A DNA stretch of 64,000 nt. Origin: Ciona savignyi. Its lineage: Eukaryota; Chordata; Ascidiacea; Phlebobranchia; Cionidae. How positions within the stretch are numbered: the stretch's first letter is position 1; each line of letters starts with the position of its first letter. Shown piece after piece: positions 12,001 to 22,030 of this stretch. The stretch lies in contig CH003126.1 of assembly GCA_000149265.1 (NCBI GenBank), positions 399,949-463,948 on the forward strand, read 5' to 3'. The position numbers and the translations under genes were made by a program. The notes beneath the pieces are model-generated. The model made no database searches, was not told the DNA's origin, and worked only from the letters and a program-made list of their open reading frames with translations.

Positions 12001-15000
12001 AGGTGCGAAACTGGTCGCTAGCTAGTCGGTTGTGTCCTTGGGCAAGGCACTTTACGGACATTGTCTGAACCTAGCGGATTAATGGGCTCTACCAAATTGA
12101 AGAAACGTTTGACCACACATTGCAGTAAAATCTTAGTGCTTTCCATCAGTCAAGGTAATAAACTTCTATATTTTTCAAGGAATGTCAGCCAGGAAGCAAT
12201 ATAATTCTAGCAATATAAACCATTATAATTCAAGCAATATAATACACAAGTTTTCCAGTACTGTATAATCGTAAAATCCTGCGAATGCGTTTTTTTTTAC
12301 AAAGTCAAAATCCTGACAAGTTTATTCTAATTTCGGTGATGCGCGCCGCCGCTAAGGTGCGTTGGGCAGGAGCCAATTGCACGTTAGTAGTCTGTAAGCT
12401 AAGGCACACAGCAAGACACTTAACGGACATTGTTTAATTTTGGTGGAATATAAACGGTTTAAAACAAAAACTATGTCATTTCTATTATTATAAAATAGAA
12501 CACATTCCAATAGCACCAAAAAACTACAAATCCTGAATCCAACGTCACTGTTACAATGCTGTTTATTTCCAAGTCAACTAGATTCTGTTTCAGATTCTGT
12601 TAGATATAAATATATTAAAGTGAAAGTATTTGTCAACACAACATACCTGTTTCCTATGCTTTGCATCTCCCAACCCACGCTGAATTGCTAATTTTTCGAT
12701 TTCCGCTTCAACTTTTATTTTGCTGAGTAGTCCTAGTATCTGCTGTGTCATCCCGTTTCGGAGAAGGTCGTCAGTAAACGCAGTTACCATGGATGCTCCT
12801 TCTGGCCTGTGGTTGTTAAATGAAGAAAACAGATTATAAAACCTTTAATTACAACCAAAAAAATTAACTAAGTATTTTGGTGCTTTAAAACATGCTGAGA
12901 GAATTTAGAGACATAATTTCTTCAAAATAATACTTTTAATGAAACCTTAAGATGCTGATAAACATTTAAATCTGGAAAAACTGCCAGAAATTATCATCAT
13001 GTGGCATTTTATTAACTAAACCCCCTGTTGAGAATTTTTTAAAAGCTAAATTATTTTTACAGATAAAACCATTACAAGTGCATCATTATTATGGAAAGCC
13101 AAGTTTTGTGAGGTGCACGGTCTATATGGATCTCCAATTATCAATGGAACTTTTAAATATAAGACACAAAGCTGCACTAACAAGACCAACGATATAACTG
13201 GGTTCTACTTTAATGACCCAGATATTCAGTAAATTTCCACATTATTAAAAAAGCAACAACAAAAGAGCATATTTAAGAGATCCGCCTACTGTGCATTATA
13301 TACTCAACAGAAAGAAGAATACTTAACGATAAAAACTTGATTACATTTTCAAGGTAAAAGAATGTATCTTTAATGTTCTTGACACTTGAAACACACAAAA
13401 CTACGGCTAAAATTTCTATTAAGCATGTCAACATTAAACATGCCAGCAATACACTTACGAGATATCCAATGTCCAAGTTGTCCCACGACGGCACTGAACA
13501 AGTGTTCGGAGCGAACTGACGAGGTTTCTACGTCCATCCCAGTACAATAACACTGCAACCAATCCACGGGAATAACTTGGATAATTTGGTGTCTGCTGTT
13601 CACCTGCAAAGTGATAGGTTGTTAAGAATAGCAATGGTTAAATAACTGGTATATGAAGTCGGCATAGGCGTCGATTTTTTTCCGTTCTAAACAAAAACTG
13701 GGGTGGCGCCAAGACGGCATAACTCTATTTAGCTGTAACCAACTTTTAATTAGGCAAAAATTAATCGTTCCCTTTTCTACGAATCGTTCCATATTAGTGA
13801 ATCACTATATATCTTTATGGTATACGGATTCGTCTTGCTGTTATTTAATTATTTGGAAGATTGCAGGCCACGGCGGTAAGATAAAACAAAAACGTCGGCA
13901 TTCGAATGCTTGGTAATTCCCTTATATAATATAACGTTGAGGCTGTTTTAATCGCCACGATAGATGAATATAAATAAATAGTAATATTGAAAGGAGTTCC
14001 GGGCCTATTTTCGATTTGCATGCTGTCACTTTTGGGCTTTTAAGTTTGTTGTATATTTTTAAGGATTTAAAACACAACAAAAAGGCAAAACACAACAACA
14101 AGAGTGTTATAACGAAAAAATATTAATTACTACCTAAGTCCAAAACGACTTTAAAGTTAGTTTGCCCCTCCATGTACTTCTATGAAACGCCCCTTGCCGA
14201 GCGGAGAATCGGCGTGTTTCTTTCAGATGACTCATGAACAAGCCGCAGTCGCCAATACGAATGTGAGATAAATGGGAAGTGTTTCTTTAATATGCGTTTT
14301 CAGATAACGGCAGAACGTGAGAAATGGATTTATAAAGATAACTGCGGCTGTTTAATTTTAATAACAATTTATACAAAAGCAAATTTCTTATCTAAAATTT
14401 ATTATCGCCGAGTTAAAATAATTATGATTCCGGACATTTGGTACATTCGTTTAGCATGTATATATATAATCTAACGTTATATCGGTCGTTTACGTATTGC
14501 AATATTTAAACAATACAGAACCTTGTTCTATCGATATTTATTATCCGGCCTAATAGGTTAATATAATTCTGTTTATTTGTGCGATGCTTTATAGTTTTTA
14601 AACGGTCACGTTAAGATAAGTAGTATTGAGTTAAAATCAAACTTTTGCTTTTATTAAGGTTGCGTTTATTACGTTGACAATCAAACAATCGACGTGTGAA
14701 TGGTTTCTTATATTACTTTTACAATCAAACAATCAACCTGTGAATGGTTGTTTATATTACGTAAACAATCAAACAATCGACATGTGAATGGTGCGTATAT
14801 TACGTTGACAATCAAACAATCGACGTGTGAATGGTGTTATGTATAGTTGAAGTTTAGTAACCTTTCGAAATAATAATGAACGTGTGTGTTATTTAGGTTG
14901 CGATTTTAATGATTCTGTGCTATAAACACATTGTAAAAAATACCGTAATGAGTAAAAAACTGGGGTGGCAAGTATGGTATATTTTGTATGCTGCCACCCC

Positions 15001-16584
15001 GCATTTTTTTACTGGGGTGACATGCCACCCCTGCCACCCCGGGAATCAACGCCAGTGGACGTCGGTGCTGAAAAAAGGTCGTCAAAAGGGTGTTTTAAGC
15101 ATATTTTTTGGTGTCCGGTGATTTATTATGCACTTTATGTGTGCTTTTGTGTTACTGAAAGGCTAATGAATGTCAGTTGAATCAACAAAATCATGAATCC
15201 AACTAACACTTTAATAAAAAGGCGCCTTTGCAACCCATGTTGTTAAAAAAGTCAGCCTAAAACAACGAATGCAATTATGTAGAANNNNNNNNNNNNNNNN
15301 NNNNNNNNNNNNNNNNNNNNNNNNNNNNNNNNNNNNNNNNNNNNNNNNNNNNNNNNNNNNNNNNNNNNNNNNNNNNNNNNNNNNNNNNNNNNNNNNNNNN
15401 NNNNNNNNNNNNNNNNNNNNNNNNNNNNNNNNNNNNNNNNNNNNNNNNNNNNNNNNNNNNNNNNNNNNNNNNNNNNNNNNNNNNNNNNNNNNNNNNNNNN
15501 NNNNNNNNNNNNNNNNNNTAATTATTGGATATACGTTGCACCTGTCAGGAGTAGATCCACAGCGGCCAATTCATTAAGATCGAAGATATCACTGATGATC
15601 AATGCTTCTTCGATGAAACTTTTCTCCAAGATCTTCGGCGGATCGTTTTCGTTGATCACCAACCCCACCGTGTGGCCATTCTTCACCTTTTCTCGTTGCT
15701 CGGCATTTTTTGGCTGAAATATATCAGAATAGTAAGATGTATAGTTAAAAAGGATAGGATATTCATGTTTATCACCGTGACTGGGAAAACCAAGGGGGTT
15801 AACACACGGGCAATCGTCAGGTCACCTCCTGGCCACCGTCGGGTTACCGGAGCTATTGCAGTGTGTTGTATATGATACGCATGTTCCTTTAATTTGGTAG
15901 AACCCATTAAGCCGTTGGGTTTAGGCAATGTCCCTTAAGTACCCTGCCCAAGGACACAACGGACTAGCTACCGACCAGTTCACAACCTGCAACCTTTCGG
16001 TTGAAAGGCTTCGCACTAAACCGCCAGACTAATTGGTCGGACTATTGACATTAATCATAGTAACAAAACAAAAAAATCAAAATTCATGTATATTTTAAAT
16101 AGGCTCACAATACAACTAAGATCCTGGTAAAAAAGATCTGTAACCATAGTTTAACATGAAAATTCACTGTTAATATCAGTAAAATAATTAAAATAAAACA
16201 ACTAAAACATGAAGTAAATTGTCTGCAATATGAATAGATAAACTTAGAGTTCTAATTGCATTCGAACACAAGTAATATATCAATAATAATTTACTCAGTG
16301 AAAAATTCCGGTTTTTGTATTAAAAAAATTAAACAAGTAAAAATTGTAAATTGGCTGCAATATGAATAGATAGAGTGGAGTTCTAATTGATTTTCACCCA
16401 ATTGAATACAAGAGATGAATAAAAAAAAACAATTTACTGTGTTTTTAAGCAGCGACAAGAATTCCGGTTTGTTTCTTCTCAACAATGATCGTAACTGCTG
16501 AGTTGAGGCTTGTGAGTTCCGTAATGCGAATTCCTGGGTGGCAGCAAATAGGTCCTTATATGGACTCCAATTGTTTAAATCCAT
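1..16584 (-). CDS. NUP205: NUP205, inner-ring nucleoporin (5' part, 14 exons, runs off left edge)
   Basis: Large alpha-solenoid scaffold nucleoporin of the nuclear pore inner ring, partner of NUP93 and NUP35. Exons in transcript order: 16438-16584, 15542-15713, 13459-13603, 12647-12806, 11676-11904, 10981-11062, 10232-10427, 9414-9512, 8934-9038, 6793-6948, 4922-5072, 4084-4229, 907-999 and 1-70 (cut by the window). All have GT-AG borders and matching phases, giving 650 codons without a stop. Family landmarks I recognise: WSPYKDLFAA at the N-terminus, GLVAVLLYWDGRR, RGLGDAKHRK, EEFYLRRIHGIITDL, LYGDDPLTLELSSEYWC, KFIRQSGDLLPP and the SFDHFF region. Vertebrate NUP205 is about 2000 residues, so roughly the N-terminal third is here. 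Exon 12 has a tandem NAG acceptor (exon start 4229 or 4226). Introns hold a Kolobok element, an hAT-like element and many SINEs. The single-frame ORFs over exon 3 are shadows; the true frame came from phase matching. Confidence 0.95.
474..912 (-). repeat. 43-bp minisatellite at the NUP205 exon 13 splice donor
   Basis: About ten units of roughly 43 bp. Read on the minus strand, each unit carries two donor-like motifs, TATGTAAGTG and TACGTAAGTG. The last unit includes the end of the NUP205 exon at 907 and its real donor. The outermost units (474-600) are the most diverged. Confidence 0.9.
1045..1200. repeat. Interspersed repeat H, copy 1
   Basis: Shares blocks such as AATAAGTCCTACAATATAGA and ATAGGATCATTATTCTTGTA with a second copy at 6168-6600 in another NUP205 intron. 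Class unknown. Confidence 0.6.
2165..2548 (+). CDS. THAP zinc-finger domain frame of the Kolobok element
   Basis: This 127-codon frame encodes a C2CH THAP DNA-binding domain: Cys6 and Cys11, Trp41, Cys58 and His61, and a closing VPTIF box at 92-96. In Kolobok elements such domains bind the transposon ends. The open frame begins at a GTG, not an ATG. A short ATG frame at 2130 (MPKVKPLRRKKE) runs into a TGA at 2166 one base out of register, which suggests a single-base frameshift near the N-terminus. After the THAP domain only about 30 serine-rich residues follow, so no catalytic part is present. The 3' end overlaps the minus-strand frame ending at 2485. Confidence 0.75.
   Translation: MIGVYCFAPGCTNSYYSTRNSNPPVLFHRFPHNDKKRLKQWIQQCKRSKLPGKRTAVCSAHICDKDYHSKIVFDSNGVAKMMKTNHFMKNTVPTIFNFSDYDFKHSDQPSTSSATSRTSLSKQIIEK
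2485..2844 (-). pseudogene. P2X7-C-terminal-domain-like frame inside the Kolobok element
   Basis: From the ATG at 2844 the frame runs about 119 codons to a stop at 2485 with one internal TAA at 2695-2697. After that stop the reading continues with CRCKNC, ECLCC, a CITKSPYFSIICLDKEVLEV block and an aliphatic end. This cysteine pattern and the 'C-L-D-x-x-V-L-E-V-A-L' segment match the cysteine-rich domain known from the P2X7 receptor C-terminus and from many stand-alone invertebrate proteins. Its last 64 nt overlap the THAP frame on the other strand. The internal stop may be real decay or the trace of an unrecognised short intron. The domain call comes from memory of the motif. Confidence 0.6.
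3720..3965. mobile_element. Foldback element, family D
   Basis: The ends are imperfect inverted repeats (GTAAAAGAAGGGAAAGCG against the complement of CCCTTTTTTTAGTTTTGCCC). The middle has a degenerate GTTAGGGTTAGGTCTGGGG stretch. Related copies lie at 30235-30375, 51890-52090 and 52935-53130. Confidence 0.6.
4271..4615. repeat. Direct repeats around a family-G repeat copy
   Basis: Two related blocks (about 4271-4325 and 4556-4615, sharing CCAACTTGTTA and GTGCAAAAATAACCCA-like text) flank a family-G copy at 4415-4555. Family G is marked by GGATCC-centred text and TTTAGGCCATAGAAGGCCCA. A short (ATTC)n run lies at about 4335-4410. Class unknown. Confidence 0.5.
6168..6600. repeat. Interspersed repeat H, copy 2, split by a SINE-A insertion
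   Basis: The two halves (6168-6257 and 6541-6600) match consecutive parts of the copy at 1045-1200. A SINE-A copy sits between them. Confidence 0.65.
6258..6540 (-). mobile_element. SINE-A, near full length, with target-site duplication
   Basis: The tRNA-like head lies at the right (complement of the B-box-like text near 6480) and the tail at the left. A 10-bp duplication, AAAATAGGAT, lies at 6248-6257 and 6541-6550, inside repeat H. Confidence 0.85.
7227..8341. mobile_element. hAT-like non-autonomous DNA element
   Basis: Perfect terminal inverted repeats TAGGGATGCACAATATAG occur at both ends, followed by many TTCGAAT/TCTAGAA inverted motifs. The 1.1-kb interior has no credible coding frame. 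Flanks share ATGCA, too short for a firm target duplication. It lies in NUP205 intron 9. Confidence 0.75.
9070..9145. repeat. Family-G repeat fragment
   Basis: Shares TAGACCATAGAAGACCCATT-type text with 4415-4555 and 10005-10190. Confidence 0.5.
10005..10190. repeat. Family-G repeat, partly duplicated
   Basis: Inverted relative to the copy at 4415-4555. The core GGCCTTCTATGGCCTAAATT is followed by a second related half at 10130-10190. Confidence 0.55.
10806..10977 (+). mobile_element. Repeat C, 5'-truncated, tail abutting the NUP205 exon 6 donor
   Basis: Contains the family block TTTTTATCAAAGGTCCTG and ends in (ACTAA)n. Only about four bases separate the tail from the exon 6 splice donor at 10979-10980. 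Confidence 0.7.
11106..11337 (-). mobile_element. SINE-A copy
   Basis: Tail-to-head minus copy in NUP205 intron 5, ending in AACCGGTCAGAC, with a short internal deletion around 11255. Confidence 0.85.
11955..12130 (+). mobile_element. SINE-A head half
   Basis: The tRNA-like head and middle are present and the tail third is missing. It lies in NUP205 intron 4. Confidence 0.8.
13671..15051. mobile_element. Family E element (GGCGTTGATT-type ends), probable
   Basis: The left end GGCGTCGATTTTTTTCC, then AACTGGGGTGGC, mirrors the right end GCCACCCCGGGAATCAACGCC in part. A shorter relative lies at 31336-31588. The large interior may hold unrelated DNA, including a 44-bp minisatellite. Confidence 0.45.
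14678..14838. repeat. 44-bp minisatellite, four units
   Basis: CAATCAAACAATC starts at 14678, 14722, 14766 and 14809, giving spacings of 44, 44 and 43. Each unit continues with a GTGTGAATGGT-like block and TATATTACGT-like text. Confidence 0.9.
15285..15518. other. Assembly gap (234 N)
   Basis: Lies in NUP205 intron 2, 23 bases beyond the exon 2 donor side, so no exon is obviously lost. Confidence 1.
15751..16042 (-). mobile_element. SINE-A, full length
   Basis: Complete from the AGGATAGGATATTCATG tail to the AATTGGTCGGAC head end. It lies in NUP205 intron 1. Confidence 0.9.
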
Positions 16585-16945
16585 CCTATCGTTAACCTCG
16601 TAATGAAAAGAAGTTAGACATTTTAGGTTGAGAATTATAAACCAGTAATGTAGTCAATTAGATTGACAATAATAATTAGGAAATTGATTTTTCAAAATCG
16701 GAAAATCTGAAAATATAAAGGGCATACTCTAAAATCTACCTAAATTCTGATCAATCTTTTTCCCAAAAAAACTTTAGTAGATTTTCGACAATAGTAAATG
16801 TCAGTCAACTCTATTTTAGGTAATCAGAATTTATGTATATTTCATATAGGCTCTCATTAAAAAAAGATACTGATATAGAAGATCTATAACCATAGAACAA
16901 TATCAAAATTTCAGCAGAAAAATAATCACAGCTTAGAAATTAAAA

Positions 16946-17344
16946 TTAATTTGAGGCGTTAAATTCTGCATCCAACTGTTTGCGTTGGCGACTCTTTTGT
17001 ACTGCTTCAATTCTACTGACATACGTCTTCTTAAATGTCTCTGAGTATTCCGGAACATCCTCACTGGATAACCTCTCCTTTTTCATGTGGAAGAAAAACA
17101 CATAAACAATGGTCGCCAAGAGGGTCAACGGGACGCCTGCGACAAGTAAACCCTTCTTTGAAGCACTCCCCCGTTTTTCATCCGAACTGGTGAAATTAGG
17201 AATGGGAGGTCTTGCGAGTTTTTCGTTTGTTCTTTTTAAGGAACTTGTAGAGGATAAACTGAGGCTTTTCAAGGCTAATCTTTGAAAACATTTGGTTGAA
17301 ACCACACTCCTTAGAGTAGAAATCCGGTATATAATGGTTGACAT
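16946..17344 (-). CDS. Small single-pass mitochondrial-type membrane protein A
   Basis: I do not recognise a named family. The single exon encodes 132 residues. Residues 1-45 are rich in Ser, Arg and Lys and nearly free of acidic residues, like a mitochondrial presequence. One transmembrane segment spans about 65-87, followed by KKE and a charged helix with VPEY at 97-100 and YVSRIEAVQKSRQRKQ. The C-terminal pattern VPxY...KT..YV..IE..Q..R recurs in the next upstream gene (17685-18137), so the two are probably tandem paralogues. It sits 360 bp upstream of NUP205 on the same strand. A small inner-membrane assembly factor would fit, but that is inference. It could also be spliced to unseen exons. 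Confidence 0.7.
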   Translation of the reverse strand: MSTIIYRISTLRSVVSTKCFQRLALKSLSLSSTSSLKRTNEKLARPPIPNFTSSDEKRGSASKKGLLVAGVPLTLLATIVYVFFFHMKKERLSSEDVPEYSETFKKTYVSRIEAVQKSRQRKQLDAEFNASN

Positions 17345-17678
17345 AACTTTACAAGTTCGTTATGTTGGATTTTAGAATTTGTTCTAATTTGCAATTGTTC
17401 ACTGTTGTGTGTTAAAGCAATTTCTTATTAATCTAAAGACCAAAACAAGTATAAATAAACCCTGTGATTTCAAACTATGACATCAAAAATCGAGAACCAG
17501 GCGTCAAGATCTTGCTACACAAATTAAATGATAAGAAAACCGCCAATATAAAATGCAAAAAAAAGAAAAGACCAAGTAGATATTGGAACTACTCTTTAAC
17601 TTAAGAATCAAAATGCAAGACATACTCAGGAACAAAATACAAAAAAAACGAAAGAAAGTATTAAAAATGGAAATGAAG

Positions 17679-17684
17679 TTTATT
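17679..17684 (-). promoter_or_regulatory. AATAAA polyadenylation signal of protein B gene
   Basis: A canonical hexamer on the minus strand lies directly after the stop codon at 17685-17687. Confidence 0.6.
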
Positions 17685-18137
17685 TTAACTTTTTTTAGTA
17701 AGATTCGTATTACTTCTTTGTTCCTGCAATTGTTCTATTTTCTCCACATAACCTGGTGTTTTACTCATTTCATCTCGGTATCCAGGAACAGTCGCACATA
17801 ATTTCTCTTCCAATTCTAAATCATAAGTGCTAAAAAATATCGCGTAACCCATAACTAGAACGAGAGCAGCCGCAGTACTAAGTCCAATGATGTTTGTAAG
17901 TGTGTAGCCTTCGTCGTTGGGTGACATGTCACCGACAGTGTTCGCCAAGTTCATTTTCGAAGGGTGGGATGAGCTGTCCGTGTAATCCAACGATTTCCCT
18001 TTGTTTTCCCAAAGGGCCGGTAAAGAGACGGAAAATGTACGAAATTGGTTTTGCCTTCGATCCAGGCATATACGTTTTATTACACAGCTGGAGCGCATGC
18101 ACGAGCGTAGAGCTGGTACTGAAAACGTTAGAGACAT
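17685..18137 (-). CDS. Small single-pass mitochondrial-type membrane protein B
   Basis: Not assigned to a named family. Starting at the first in-frame ATG (18137), it encodes 150 residues. The frame is open a little upstream but has no earlier ATG. The N-terminal 45 residues are Arg- and Ser-rich with RTFSVSLP, resembling a mitochondrial presequence and cleavage region. One transmembrane helix lies at about 80-102 (LTNIIGLSTAAALVLVMGYA), followed by an acidic region and VPGYRDEMSKTPGYVEKIEQ. The order presequence, membrane helix, VPxY-KT-YV-IE-Q-R matches protein A at 16946-17344. A plus-strand frame over the same bases is a shadow. No intron is needed. Confidence 0.7.
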   Translation of the reverse strand: MSLTFSVPALRSCMRSSCVIKRICLDRRQNQFRTFSVSLPALWENKGKSLDYTDSSSHPSKMNLANTVGDMSPNDEGYTLTNIIGLSTAAALVLVMGYAIFFSTYDLELEEKLCATVPGYRDEMSKTPGYVEKIEQLQEQRSNTNLTKKS

Positions 18138-18424
18138 GCTTGATTTGCAGGCAACGCGTCGCCAATACAGCAAAAGAGGGGTACACTATTTTATATCACT
18201 ACTGCTTAAATACAAAAGTACAGTTACCGCGAAAAAATAACACATGTTTTATAATGTATGTTAGGCAGCGATTAAATAAATGTGGTCCCAATGAGTATGT
18301 TTGGTCCCAAAGAACACATTATTCAATTATGTTTTTTTGGTTTGTTCTAATAATAACACTAATTAAAGAATAATATGCTTTAAAATAAAAAAGGGGAAGT
18401 TGGAAAATATGGGTAAAACAATGT

Positions 18425-18562
18425 AGGTTTAGCTCGAGAAAGTAAGTGATTGGTTTTTAGACGTGTTTTTACAACTGTCTATTTTCACGTTTTATCTCGA
18501 CGTATTTAGGATCTGCTTCGTGTTTTTATCGTGGAAACAAAAAATAAACTAAACTAAAATAA
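18425..18562 (+). mobile_element. Repeat C, 5'-truncated
   Basis: Contains GGTTTTTAGACGTGTTTTTA and TCGTGGAAACAAAAAATAAA and ends in the ACTAA tail. Confidence 0.8.
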
Positions 18563-18608
18563 AACGACAATCGTTATAGAATGCCTTCGAAAAACAAAAT
18601 AAAACCTT

Positions 18609-18710
18609 TTTTACCGAGCCAAGTTTCGAACCCACGATGAGCTCATCACTTGGACTGGTTTTATATATAGTTGCTATATGCATAGGTCCTGCTAACCATT
18701 TGACCACACC
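18609..18710 (-). mobile_element. SINE-B copy
   Basis: The minus strand reads a GTGGTCAAATGGTTAGCAGG A-box region and a GGGTTCGAAACTTGG B-box region. Confidence 0.75.
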
Positions 18711-19143
18711 CATTTTAAGGAAACATATACACAAGGAGGTTAAACCAAATGAAATCACGAAAAGTTGCGGCATTTAGCTGACACCAGAATAAGAGCATGT
18801 GGTGGGTTTGTCTTGTTAACTCGTTGGTTCGAAAATGATTCTTCAATGTTTTAAATTCTCTAATAGATGTTAAAAATAAAAATATAAAAGTATCATCAAA
18901 AATGACCCCAAAATAGAATATTGTTTTATGTTTACCCATTTGAATAAGCGTAATTACTCCAACCACAATCGCCTTGTCGTAACTATTTCAGTAAGTTTAT
19001 TGTGATTTATAGGTATACTGAGCTTAGTCGCGTACTAAGGTTTGGAAACAACTGCCCTAAACTTATCTTTAACCTATTTCGGAAAATTTACGTTGGGTGT
19101 GCAATATACGAAATATACTATGAAATGTGAATTTGGGGAATTT

Positions 19144-19430
19144 TCGGTTAAGTGCGTCGCCTTTCAATCGAAAGGTTGCAGGTGCGAAACCGATCGCTAG
19201 CTAGTAAGTTGTGTCCTTGGGCAAGGCACTTTACGGACATTGCCTGGACCCAGCGGATTAATGGGTTCTACCAAATTGAAGTAACGTGTCTATCATATAC
19301 AACACACTGCAATAGCTCCGGTAACCCAACGATGGGCGCCAGATGATCTGACGATTGCCCGTGTGTTAACCCCCTTGGTTTTCCCATTCACGGGGATAAA
19401 AATAAATATCCTATCCTATCCTCTCCTAAC
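19144..19430 (+). mobile_element. SINE-A, near full length
   Basis: Head text AAGTGCGTCGCCTTTCAATC through to a tail of repeated TATCC/TCTCC. Confidence 0.9.
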
Positions 19431-19524
19431 ATAACAGATACGCTTTCGGGTAAAATGTGTATTTTGAGTCAAAAATATTTCTGTAGTAATTTTTGCTTGT
19501 TCTGGATTTAAACATTTATCAAGT

Positions 19525-19692
19525 TTTAGGATTGGCGGCCGCATCCGCTATATTTATTAATTTAAATCCTTTTTTAATGACGTGATTTAACGACTGTTCG
19601 TTTTGCCGTATTTTCCCGTTCCTGTATCGTAATTATATTCGTTTGCCATTTTTAAAAACTGGTGCAAAAAATGAATAAACTAAAACGTGTGT
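19525..19692 (+). mobile_element. Repeat C, subtype b
   Basis: Marked by GGCGGCCGCATCCGCTATAT and GCAAAAAATGAATAAACTAA. It sits tail to tail with the next copy. Confidence 0.75.
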
Positions 19693-19965
19693 TCTACAAA
19701 AAAACGACAGCCGTTAGAACACGTCTAAAAACAAGTATTAAATTATTAAAATTCGGTAAAATTAGACGTGGCCGCTAAACCTAGATAAAAAAATAAAAAA
19801 AATAATTAATTCTTTATAAACAAAAATTACACTATTACACTAAGCCTCGAAGAAAAGTGTGCGCTAAAGAGACCCGTGCAATGGGGGAGTCATCTTTAGG
19901 AGAAGGGGTGGCCCGGAAAGTGTGGGTCACAGTGGAAAAAGAAAAAGCCCAAAAATGAAATTCCA
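19693..19965 (-). mobile_element. Repeat C, subtype a, long copy
   Basis: The minus strand reads CCCACACTTTCCGGGCCACC, GCGCACACTTTTCTTCGAGG, then TTTTTAGACGTGTTCTAACG. It is one of the longest copies here, at about 270 bp. Confidence 0.75.
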
Positions 19966-22030
19966 CTAAAAAGTTTCAAGTGCAGCACTTACCAAGGCTT
20001 TTCATATTTATGTGATATAGAATATAACTAATAAAACAAGTAATTTCTAACAGCGGCTTTTGAGAAAGATATTTAAATTTGTAGTTTGCTTATCGCAAAC
20101 TAAAGAACAAAACCCGGCAATGTATGTATAATATATGTCCGTTATTGGCGTGCGAAAAAAAAAGAGCTTACAAAAAAAGTGTATGTATAAATCTATAACC
20201 AAATGAACACAATTGTACGTATTCATACTATGAAATGTAGATACCTAACTCATTTTTAATATTTGCCACTGTACAGGACCATTAAATAAGTAGCATAAGT
20301 GTGATTAAATGGTGAAGCTTGATTTGTTGATAATTATAGATCCTAGATTAGTAACAGACTTTGGCATGTAAACACCAACATGAGTTTTATTATCAGTTAG
20401 TAAACTGTACTAATTAAGTAACAAATGCGTAATTAAAATGTAAAACTTTTATTTTGATAATTCTAAATCTGCCAAAACTCGATATTAGAGAGTGAACCAC
20501 GAAAATAGGGATGATTTACAAAACCTATTAACTGTTTGCACCTTAAATGATATTGAGACATTCGATTTACCCGGCTTAACTTGATGTTCGCTTATTCTCA
20601 CGGACAAATTATTCGTTTAGCTGTAAAGGCTTGTGTCATTTATATAAACCACATGATTTTTGATATTTTCGTACACGAATAATAAAAACGCACAGTATTA
20701 GTATGGAGTGGTCTAAAAATGCATTAGTCGAAATTTGTTTTTAGAATAAAGTTACGAGTTAACCAGTCGATAACAATAAAGTGGTCTTCCGTTTCCAATA
20801 TAGACCAGACCGATGTCAAAGTCCCCATCCGGAATATATTATTATGACCTACACACATGATTGTTAAAAAAACAATGTGATTTCAAACGTAGAACTACCG
20901 TGCATTTATTGAAATATAAACTTCTATAGGCGTGCAATAAATTACTGTGAAGTACTCTTACGCCCGCATGTTCTTATAGGCTATGCTACTTTAGTTATAT
21001 AGTAAGGTCCAGTGCTTACCGACAATCCATTATCATTGGTGTTGCAGGTTTTTTAATTACTTAAAAATTACTAAGTATATTTGTTATCATACGAGAGACG
21101 TTTTTTTTCGCCCGAAATCTAATAAAGGGTGTTGTTATACAGAAGCTAAACTGTCACACTTGGTAGCTAACATCACTTTGATAGACATGAAGCCCAAATC
21201 TTAAGGTTTATCCCAGGGAAAACCCCACACACACGAAATAAAAATAAAAGTTTTGTAATTTATTTTATTTTATAGCGATCAGATCGTTTAACGTAAATAC
21301 AGAACGATGTAAAATGTCTGTAAATAGCGAAGAACATTTTTGACCGTCAACTTCGACTGTGGTGTGCTGTCTAGGATCAAGAAATGATCCGCAGTTGTTA
21401 TGTTTTCAAAATGCGGAATATGGAGTATCAGCATTTAGAAACGTTAGGGTTACTTAAGGAAGACTTAATAGACCTCTATTTTCTACATTGACGCTGGAGT
21501 ACAAATCCATACCAGTGTAGCGTTTCAGCCCAATTTATTTCACTTTTTACACCCCAATTTATTGTGAGGAGTTTTGGCTGAGGACTGTTAGTTGGTGGTC
21601 GCAAGGACAGATTCAGTACCAGCAATAGGTGCGAATACCAACAAAAAATAATCATTAAAAAATACCATTAACTTTAAAAAGTGAGCCACGAAATATTCTC
21701 AAAACAAAAATGAAGGCCACAGATTATAAAAAGGATAAAATCCCTAGGTTAAGGTATATCAAGGTCATGATAGTTGCCTGATCTTAGTTCGATTTGTTTC
21801 AATTTGAGTTGATATCTTCTAATCGGTGATTTTGAAGGGTCAAACGTTTTACGAAAACCAAATTTCTTCTCAATTTTTCCGAAGAGTGACTTATGCTAAG
21901 TGGACTTTCACCCGAATCGACACAAACTTTTTTCTTTTCAGTACTGATTTATTGAGGTTAGCCCTTGTAACAATATTTACAAGTGAACGCGCTAACTCGT
22001 GGCTTCTTCGTGTCCCTTGGTGCCTTAATT
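19966..22030. other. Intergenic region, no gene seen
   Basis: AT-rich sequence before the phosphotransferase gene. I find no exon-like frame, tRNA gene or known repeat. It presumably holds that gene's promoter. Confidence 0.5.

Noticed and set aside
13273-13609. Two long minus frames over NUP205 exon 3 taken at face value
   Set aside because: Only the third frame, fixed by splice phase, gives the NUP205 text GLVAVLLYWDGRR.
17900-18373. 157-codon plus-strand frame over protein B
   Set aside because: The minus frame has a presequence, membrane helix and adjacent poly(A) signal; the plus frame has no recognisable feature.
19966-22030. A missing gene in the 2-kb spacer before the phosphotransferase-like gene
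   Set aside because: No frame shows codon-like structure, splice phasing or a known motif.
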